A stretch of 64,000 nt of DNA from Lumbricus rubellus (Eukaryota > Annelida > Clitellata > Crassiclitellata > Lumbricidae), in assembly GCA_945859605.1 (NCBI GenBank), contig OX243824.1:27535640-27599639 (forward strand). The letters are read 5' to 3'. Under the pieces are notes generated by a model. The model was not told where the DNA came from. It was given only the letters and a program-made list of their open reading frames with translations, and made no database searches. Made by a program: the position numbers and the translations under genes. Positions 56,084-64,000 of the stretch are shown in pieces; positions within the stretch are counted from its first letter, which is position 1; the number at the start of each line of letters is the position of its first letter.

Positions 56084-56310
56084 AACACGACACACCCTAA
56101 ACCCATACCTAATTTTGTACTCAATCAAGTGCCTTCCATAATTAACATTATCCATCTAGTCTATTCCCGGACTTCTTCAACGATTCTAAAAGATATTTTG
56201 AACACGACACACCCTAAACCCATACCTAATTTTCGTCTATTCCCGGACTTCTTCAACGATTCTAAAAGATATTTTGAACACGACACACCCTAAACCCATA
56301 CCTAATTTTG
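56084..56310. repeat. triplicated 75-bp block, first occurrence
   Basis: A block with attcccggacttcttcaacg and cacaccctaaacccatacc occurs three times in tandem here and again three times at 63080-63305. No other unit in view has the triplication. The two sites are 6997 bp apart, exactly four unit lengths. Confidence 0.88.
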
Positions 56311-57295
56311 TACTCAATCAAGTGCCTTCCATAATTAACATTATCCATCTAGCAATACACTCCATGACCTAACAAAAGCATCGCTTAAATGCACCGAACA
56401 AAGCTTAGTCGATTCTCTTCTGTTTCCCATTTTCAAACAATGGGATTAGCTGGGTATCTCTCCATCCTCTTGGCGATTTCCCAGCTACATGTACGTGTAT
56501 AATATGATACACGTCCCACCATTATTCAAGCTTGACCGACCCGTGACAATATCCGATAGGAGTGCACTGAACTTAGGAGTGCACTGAACTTATTCAGAGA
56601 AAGCGCACATTGTTGGTATCCACTATTCATCCAGTTCATTGTCACAATTACGATCGTGGCTGATGTACAATCTAAATAGTTCTGCATTTACCGTTGCACG
56701 ATAAGCCACGTAATGTATTAGATCCGATACGTTCCTCACAACCAAGATTTTCTAAAGAGCTACGTTTAGCAGGCGAGACTGTTGAGACTGAGCAATGAAA
56801 TCCGTCTTCCATTTGGATGGTAAACGTGAATAATATAGGCCGGTGTTTTAATGAGAACAGTGAGTAGTCTAATGATTAAATGGCCCAACTATAATAGATG
56901 AATGCCAGTCGTATAAGGGTTGGAAGAGACATAATTATGGTACTTCAAAAATCTTGCACTTGGAAGAATCCATAAATATTCTGCAACTGGGGTCTTGCAA
57001 ATGGCATAAATGTAAATGTGCTTTCACCAAGGTCAGTATTGTCACGATTAAAGGTCTCAGCCCCGAGTCCTTCCTAGGACTAAAAGATAAGTCTTTGTTG
57101 CTCAATCCATTGATCATTTCCTCAAAATATTTACAAGACACTGACATTTTTAGCGATAGACCAAGGAAACAAATGTTCAGCTTCACATGGATCAAAGTCT
57201 CATCACCGGTCTTTCAATACAAATTTCGCACTGACTTGAACAGCGTCTCGACCTTCGCACGAGCAACCCCAAAACACAAGTTTGAATACTGTGTT

Positions 57296-57583
57296 TCACA
57301 GTTGTAGCAATGTTCCGAAGTTTATTCCGTTGCCCGGAAGAATGGTGAACAGATGTTGATAATGCATGATAGTTGTCTCGTTGCTGTTCAAGAGGACTTT
57401 CTCAAATAGTTTGAAATTAAGATGCTTCATTGTTAATTTGTTTCGCGTCTTTATTTTATATGAAGTCAACAAGGGTTTGCGCACGGCTTTCCTGCTTGCT
57501 GGCAAACCGAATTTATCCTTCAGACGAAGACAGATTATGCGAGTGCTAATAGCGGAGGACATCTTTGGCAAGTTAGCATTCAA
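57296..57583 (-). pseudogene. array-unit ORF, copy 4
   Basis: 95-residue frame NANLPKMSSAISTRIICLRL ... ETTIMHYQHLFTILPGNG. Near-identical copies lie at 59096-59383, 60901-61188 and 62492-62848. The last starts at a unit-specific ATG giving MQQLIDKKSCINKRGYLEHH. TATA boxes lie at 57687, 59487, 61292 and 62883. Coding status is unproven. Confidence 0.35.
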
Positions 57584-60500
57584 CTTCGCAGTGTGATGTT
57601 CTAAGTATCCTCGCTTGTTTATGCAAGACTTTTTGTCGATTAGTTGCTGCCTATTCCCACGTCATGCCTAATATTCTGAAAGCCAGCTATTTATAGCCTA
57701 CATGCTTGCAGATGCACTCTGATCCGACATGTTTGCAACTTTTTGAATAGCCTATTTATGAGGAACTTTGTCTAAGGTCTTGTTAGGTAAATTACTTCGT
57801 CAAAGGCCTTTGAGGGTAGATTAAATTTCCAAGATTTTCCTCGTCTATTCCCGGACTTCTTCAACGATTCTAAAAGATATTTTGAACACGACACACCCTA
57901 AACCCATACCTAATTTTGTACTCAATCAAGTGCCTTCCATAATTAACATTATCCATCTAGCAATACAATCCATGACCTAACAAAAGCATCGCTTAAATGC
58001 ACCGAACAAAGCTTAGTCGATTCTCTTCTGTTTCTCATTTTCAAACAATGAGATTAGCTGGGTATCTCTCCATCCTCTTGGCGAATTTCCAGACTGCACT
58101 GTGTCAATGAAACTCTATGGTAATGCAGCCATTAATGTTTCGAGAGTTTAAAATACAAGCAGGTGAATACAAAACACTTCTGTAATAACGCAAAAAGAGA
58201 TTCAATAAAATGCTTTAAGCAGAGGCCTTGTGGTTTCACCTATAAATCTCTGTCCTAGGGCAAAAATGTATCCCGGCTTCAAAAAATTCGTGTGCATGCA
58301 GCTACATGTACGTCTATAATATGATACACGTCCCACCATTATTCAAGCTTGACCGACCCGTGACAATATCCGATAGGAGTGCACTGAACTTATTCAGAGA
58401 AAGCGAACATTGTTGGTATCCACTATTCATCCAGTTCATTGTCACAATTACGATCGTGGCTGATGTACAATCTAACTAGTTCTGCATTTACCGTTGCACG
58501 ATAAGCCACGTGTTGTATTAGATTCGATACGTTCCTCACAACCAAGATTTTCTAAAGGGCTACGTCTAGCAGCCGAGACTGTTGAGACTGAGCAATGAAA
58601 TCCGTCTTCCATTGGGATGGTAAACGTGAATAATATAGGCCGGTGTTTTGATGAGAACAGTGAGTAGTCTAATGATTAAATGGCCCAACTATAATAGATG
58701 AATGCCAGTCGTATAAGGGTTGGAAGAGACATAATTATGGTACTTCAAAAATCTTGCACTTGGAAGAATCCATAAATATTCTGCAACTGGGGTCTTGCAA
58801 ATGGCATAAATGTAAATGTGCTTTCACCAAGGTCAGTATTGTCACGATTAAAGGTCTCAGCCCCGAGTCCTTCCTAGGACTAAAAGATAAGTCTTTGTTG
58901 CTCAATCCATTGATCATTTCCTCAAAATTGTTACAAGACACTGACATTTTTAGCGATAGACCAAGGAAACAAATGTTCAGCTTCACATGGATCAAAGTCT
59001 CATCACCGGTCTTTCAATACAAATTTCGCACTGACTTGAACAGCGTCTCGACCTTCGCACGAGCAACCCTAAAACACAAGTTTGAATACTGTGTTTCACA
59101 GTTGTAGCAATGTTCCGAAGTTTATTCCGTTGCCCGAAAGAATGGTGAACAGATGTTGATAATGCATGATAGTTGTCTCGTTGCTGTTCAAGAGGACTTT
59201 CTCAAATAGTTTGAAATTAAGATGCTTTTTTGTTAATTTGTTTCGCGTCTTTATTTTATATGATGTCAACAAGGGTTTGCGCACGGCTTTCCTGCTTGCT
59301 GGCAAACCGAATTTATCCTTCAGACGAAGACAGATTATGCGAGTGCTAATAGCGGAGGACATCTCTGGCAAGTTAGCATTCAACTTCGCAGTGTGATGTT
59401 CTAAGTATCCTCGCTTGTTTATGCAAGACTTTTTGTCGATTAGTTGCTGCCTATTCCCACGTCATGCCTAATATTCTGAAAGCCAGCTATTTATAGCCTA
59501 CATGCTTGCAGATGCACTCTGATCCGACATGTTTGCAACTTTTTGAATAGCCTCTTTATGAGGAACTTTGTCTAAGGTCTTGTTAGGTAAATTACTTCGT
59601 CAAAGGCTTTTGAGGGTAGATTAAATTTCCAAGATTTTCCTCGTCTATTCCCGGACTTCTTCAACGATTCTAAAAGATATTTTGAACACGACACACCCTA
59701 AACCCATACCTAATTTTGTACTCAATCAAGTGCCTTCCATAATTAACATTATCCATCTAGCAATACACTCCATGACCTAACAAAAGCATCGCTTAAATGC
59801 ACCGAACAAAGCTTAGTCGATTCTCTTCTGTTTCCCATTTTCAAACAATGAGATTAGCTGGGTATCTCTCCATCCTCTTGGCGAATTTCCAGACTGCACT
59901 GTGTCAATGAAACTCTATGGTAATGCAGCCATTAATGTTTCGAGAGTTTAAAATACAAGCAGGTGAATACAAAACACTTCTGTAATAACGCAAAAAGAGA
60001 TTCAATAAAATGCTTTAAGCAGAGGCCTTGTGGTTTCACCTATAAATCTCTGTCCTAGGGCAAAAATGTATCCCGGCTTCAAATAATTCGTGTGCATGCA
60101 GCTACATGTACGTCTATAATATGATACACGTCCCACCATTATTCAAGCTTGACCGACCCGTGACAATATCCGATAGGAGTGCACTGAACTTATTCAGAGA
60201 AAGCGCACATTGTTGGTATCCACTATTCATCCAGTTCATTGTCACAATTACGATCGTGGCTGATGTACAATCTAACTAGTTCTGCATTTACCGTTGCACG
60301 ATAAGCCACGTGTTGTATTAGATTCGATAGGCTACGTTCCTCACAACCAAGATTTTCTAAAGGGCTACGTCTAGCAGCCGAGACTGTTGAGACTGAGCAA
60401 TGAAATCCGTCTTCCATTGGGATGGTAAACGTGAATAATATAGGCCGGTGTTTTGATGAGAACAGTGAGTAGTCTAATGATTAAATGGCCCAACTATAAT

Positions 60501-62491
60501 AGATGAATGCCAGTCGTATAAGGGTTGGAAGAGACATAATTATGGTACTTCAAAAATCTTGCACTTGGAAGAATCCATAAATATTCTGCAACTGGGGTCT
60601 TGCAAATGGCATAAATGTAAATGTGCTTTCACCAAGGTCAGTATTGTCACGATTAAAGGTCTCAGCCCCGAGTCCTTCCTAGGACTAAAAGATAAGTCTT
60701 TGTTGCTCAATCCATTGATCATTTCCTCAAAATATTTACAAGACACTGACATTTTTAGCGATAGACCAAGGAAACAAATGTTCAGCTTCACATGGATCAA
60801 AGTCTCATCACCGGTCTTTCAATACAAATTTCGCACTGACTTGAACAGCGTCTCGACCTTCGCACGAGCAACCCCAAAACACAAGTTTGAATACTGTGTT
60901 TCACAGTTGTAGCAATGTTCCGAAGTTTATTCCGTTGCCCGGAAGAATGGTGAACAGATGTTGATAATGCATGATAGTTGTCTCGTTGCTGTTCAAGAGG
61001 ACTTTCTCAAATAGTTTGAAATTAAGATGCTTCATTGTTAATTTGTTTCGCGTCTTTATTTTATATGAAGTCAACAAGGGTTTGCGCACGGCTTTCCTGC
61101 TTGCTGGCAAACCGAATTTATCCTTCAGACGAAGACAGATTATGCGAGTGCTAATAGCGGAGGACATCTTTGGCAAGTTAGCATTCAACTTCGCAGTGTG
61201 ATGTTCTAAGTATCCTCGCTTGTTTATGCAAGACTTTTTGTCGATTAGTTGCTGCCTATTCCCACGTTATGCCTAATATTCTGAAAGCCAGCTATTTATA
61301 ACCTACGTCCTTGCAGATGCACTCTGATCCGACATGTTTGCAACTTTTTGAATAGCCTATTTATGAGGAACTTTGTCTAAGGTCTTGTTAGGTAAATTAC
61401 TTCGTCAAAGGCCTTTGAGGGTAGATTAAATTTCCAAGATTTTCCTCGTCTATTCCCGGACTTCTTCAACGATTCTAAAAGATATTTTGAACACGACACA
61501 CCCTAAACCCATACCTAATTTTGTACTCAATCAAGTGCCTTCCATAATTAACATTATCCATCTAGCAATACACTCCATGACCTAACAAAAGCATCGCTTA
61601 AATGCACCGAACAAAGCTTAGTCGATTCTCTTCTGTTTCCCATTTTCAAACAATGGGATTAGCTGGGTATCTCTCCATCCTCTTGGCGAATTCCCAGCTA
61701 CATGTACGTGTATAATATGATACACGTCCCACCATTATTCAAGCTTGACCGACCCGTGACAATATCCGATAGGAGTGCACTGAACTTATTCAGAGAAAGC
61801 GCACATTGTTGGTATCCACTATTCATCCAGTTCTTTGTCACAATTACGATCGTGGCTGATGTACAATCTAAATAGTTCTGCATTTACCGTTGCACGATAA
61901 GCCACGTAATGTATTAGATCCGATACGTTCCTCACAACCAAGATTTTCTAAAGAGCTACGTCTAGCAGCCGAGACTGTTGAGACTGAGCAATGAAATCCG
62001 TCTTCCATTGGGATGATAAACGTGCATAATATAGGCCGGTGTTTTGATGAGAACAGTGAGTAGTCTAATGATTAAATGGCCCAACTATAATAGATGAATG
62101 CCAGTCGTATAAGGGTTGGAAGAGACATAATTATGGTACTTCAAAAATCTTGCACTTGGAAGAATCCATAAATATTCTGCAACTGGGGTCTTGCAAATGG
62201 CATAAATGTAAATGTGCTTTCACCAATGTCAGTATTGTCACGATTAAAGGTCTCAGCCCCGAGTCCTTCCTAGGACTAAAAGATAAGTCTTTGTTGCTCA
62301 ATCCATTGATCATATCCTCAAAATATTTACAAGACACTGACATTTTTAGCGATAGACCAAGGAAACAAATGTTCAGCTTCACATGGATCAAAGTCTCATC
62401 ACCGGTCTTTCAATACAAATTTCGCACTGACTTGAACAGCGTCTCGACCTTCGCACGAGCAACCCCAAAACACAAGTTTGAATACTGTGTT

Positions 62492-62848
62492 TCACAGTTG
62501 TAGCAATGTTCCGAAGTTTATTCCGTTGCCCGAAAGAATGGTGAACAGATGTTGATAATGCATGATAGTTGTCTCGTTGCTGTTCAAGAGGACTTTCTCA
62601 AATAGTTTGAAATTAAGATGCTTCTTTGTTAATTTGTTTCGCGTCTTTATTTTATATGATGTCAACAAGGGTTTGCGCACGGCTTTCCTGCTTGCTGGCA
62701 AACCGAATTTATCCTTCAGACGAAGACAGATTATGCGAGTGCTAATAGCGGAGGACATCTCTGGCAAGTTAGCATTCAACTTCGCAGTGTGATGTTCTAA
62801 GTATCCTCGCTTGTTTATGCAAGACTTTTTGTCGATTAGTTGCTGCAT
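62492..62848 (-). CDS. array-unit ORF with a new upstream ATG
   Basis: 118 residues. A base change (tgcatatt instead of tgcctatt on the plus strand near 62847) creates an ATG that extends the conserved frame upstream, about 40 bp from the TATA box at 62883-62891. It is the longest ATG-initiated version of this frame in the array. Function unknown; expression unproven. Confidence 0.3.
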   Translation of the reverse strand: MQQLIDKKSCINKRGYLEHHTAKLNANLPEMSSAISTRIICLRLKDKFGLPASRKAVRKPLLTSYKIKTRNKLTKKHLNFKLFEKVLLNSNETTIMHYQHLFTILSGNGINFGTLLQL

Positions 62849-62882
62849 ATTCCCACGTCATGCCTAATATTCTGAAAGCCAG

Positions 62883-62891
62883 CTATTTATA
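62883..62891 (-). promoter_or_regulatory. TATAAATAG box, array unit at 62.9 kb
   Basis: Same box as at 52494. Here it precedes an ATG-initiated ORF. Confidence 0.5.
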
Positions 62892-63079
62892 GCCTACATG
62901 CTTGCAGATGCACTCTGATCCGACATGTTTGCAACTTTTTGAATAGCCTCTTTATGAGGAACTTTGTCTAAGGTCTTGTTAGGTAAATTACTTCGTCAAA
63001 GGCTTTTGAGGGTAGATTAAATTTCCAAGATTTTCCTCGTCTATTCCCGGACTTCTTCAACGATTCTAAAAGATATTTT

Positions 63080-63305
63080 GAACACGACACACCCTAAACC
63101 CATACCTAATTTTGTACTCAATCAAGTGCCTTCCATAATTAACATTATCCATCTAGTCTATTCCCGGACTTCTTCAACGATTCTAAAAGATATTTTGAAC
63201 ACGACACACCCTAAACCCATACCTAATTTTCGTCTATTCCCGGACTTCTTCAACGATTCTAAAAGATATTTTGAACACGACACACCCTAAACCCATACCT
63301 AATTT
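63080..63305. repeat. triplicated 75-bp block, second occurrence
   Basis: Second occurrence of the triplication at 56084-56310. It marks the restart of the four-unit higher-order repeat. Confidence 0.88.
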
Positions 63306-64000
63306 TGTACTCAATCAAGTGCCTTCCATAATTAACATTATCCATCTAGCAATACACTCCATGACCTAACAAAAGCATCGCTTAAATGCACCGAACAAAG
63401 CTTAGTCGATTCTCTTCTGTTTCCCATTTTCAAACAATGGGATTAGCTGGGTATCTCTCCATCCTCTTGGCGATTTCCCAGCTACATGTACGTGTATAAT
63501 ATGATACACGTCCCACCATTATTCAAGCTTGACCGACCCGTGACAATATCCGATAGGAGTGCACTGAACTTAGGAGTGCACTGAACTTATTCAGAGAAAG
63601 CGCACATTGTTGGTATCCACTATTCATCCAGTTCATTGTCACAATTACGATCGTGGCTGATGTACAATCTAAATAGTTCTGCATTTACCGTTGCACGATA
63701 AGCCACGTAATGTATTAGATCCGATACGTTCCTCACAACCAAGATTTTCTAAAGAGCTACGTTTAGCAGGCGAGACTGTTGAGACTGAGCAATGAAATCC
63801 GTCTTCCATTGGGATGGTAAACGTGAATAATATAGGCCGGTGTTTTAATGAGAACAGTGAGTAGTCTAATGATTAAATGGCCCAACTATAATAGATGAAT
63901 GCCAGTCGTATAAGGGTTGGAAGAGACATAATTATGGTACTTCAAAAATCTTGCACTTGGAAGAATCCATAAATATTCTGCAACTGGGGTCTTGCAAATG

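Larger units (their letters stand above)
52020..64000. repeat. tandem array of about 1.8-kb units with a 7.0-kb higher-order repeat
   Basis: Identical landmarks recur at fixed spacing. The CTATTTATA motif starts at 52494, 53595, 55398, 55886, 57687, 59487, 61292 and 62883. The anchor ttgcacttggaag or its variant is at 52936, 54662, 56954, 58754, 60559, 62150 and 63951. Unit lengths are 1803, 1801, 1800, 1805, 1591 and 1801 bp, plus a 488-bp partial duplication (55292-55779). The first unit (52020-52560) is the most diverged and lacks part of the unit. The array runs off the window end. Confidence 0.92.

Noticed and set aside
56954..57307. 117-codon plus-strand ORF repeated at 58754, 60559 and 62150
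   Set aside because: Conserved only because the units are recent copies; starts at TTG, has no recognised motif and no promoter on that strand. Kept as a minor doubt, not a gene.

Overview
This 64 kb window is nuclear DNA of an animal, most likely a marine deuterostome such as an echinoderm, hemichordate or relative. The reasons are spliced genes with GT-AG introns, tRNA-derived SINEs, decayed CR1/L2-like and RTE-like LINEs, hAT-, Helitron- and Tc1/mariner-type elements, and a Gypsy retrotransposon with the unusual Gmr1-type domain order known mainly from deuterostomes. The organism assignment is inference; no rRNA, tRNA or barcode gene is present. Repeats make up most of the window.

Host genes are few. 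(1) 246-1031 (+): terminal exon of an FkbM-type methyltransferase, broken by an in-frame stop and by a 359-bp TIR element with a 10-bp target duplication. (2) 7732-10154 (-): two exons of a core 1 beta-1,3-galactosyltransferase (C1GALT1)-like gene, whose 1.56-kb intron holds a SINE and a small hAT-like element. (3) 36891-38045 (-): an intact single-exon type II membrane glycosyltransferase with a GT-A fold signature. (4) Weaker candidates are a 28-codon presequence-like ORF at 11402-11488 and an unrecognised ORF at 15020-15433.

Mobile DNA by region: 2.0-2.85 kb, 45-bp minisatellite; 3.28-3.57 and 9.11-9.40 kb, two copies of one SINE with target duplications; 4.04-4.83 kb, hAT-like element; 5.49-7.00 kb, hAT-like element with a 609-bp foldback element nested in it; 12.35-13.01 kb, non-autonomous Helitron; 15.69-24.47 kb, Gmr1-like Gypsy retrotransposon (minus strand) split by a 1.85-kb foldback element with a telomere-like core; 25.55-25.93 kb, hAT-like MITE; 27-29.6 kb, mariner and LINE relics; 31.5-33.4 kb, two adjacent long-inverted-repeat elements; 36.36-36.71 kb, second copy of the element that broke the methyltransferase; 38.9-39.9 kb, RTE-like LINE relic; 45-46.1 kb, relic of a widespread transposon-associated protein; 46.30-51.56 kb, Copia retrotransposon (minus strand) with a nested 807-bp TIR element in gag.

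From about 52.0 kb to the window end lies a tandem array of units about 1.8 kb long. Four successive units (1801, 1800, 1805 and 1591 bp) form a higher-order repeat of about 7.0 kb that starts again before the window ends. Every unit carries a perfect TATAAATAG box on the minus strand upstream of a conserved short ORF. The window therefore reads as repeat-dense, possibly pericentromeric or subtelomeric sequence with a few host genes embedded; this last point is inference.
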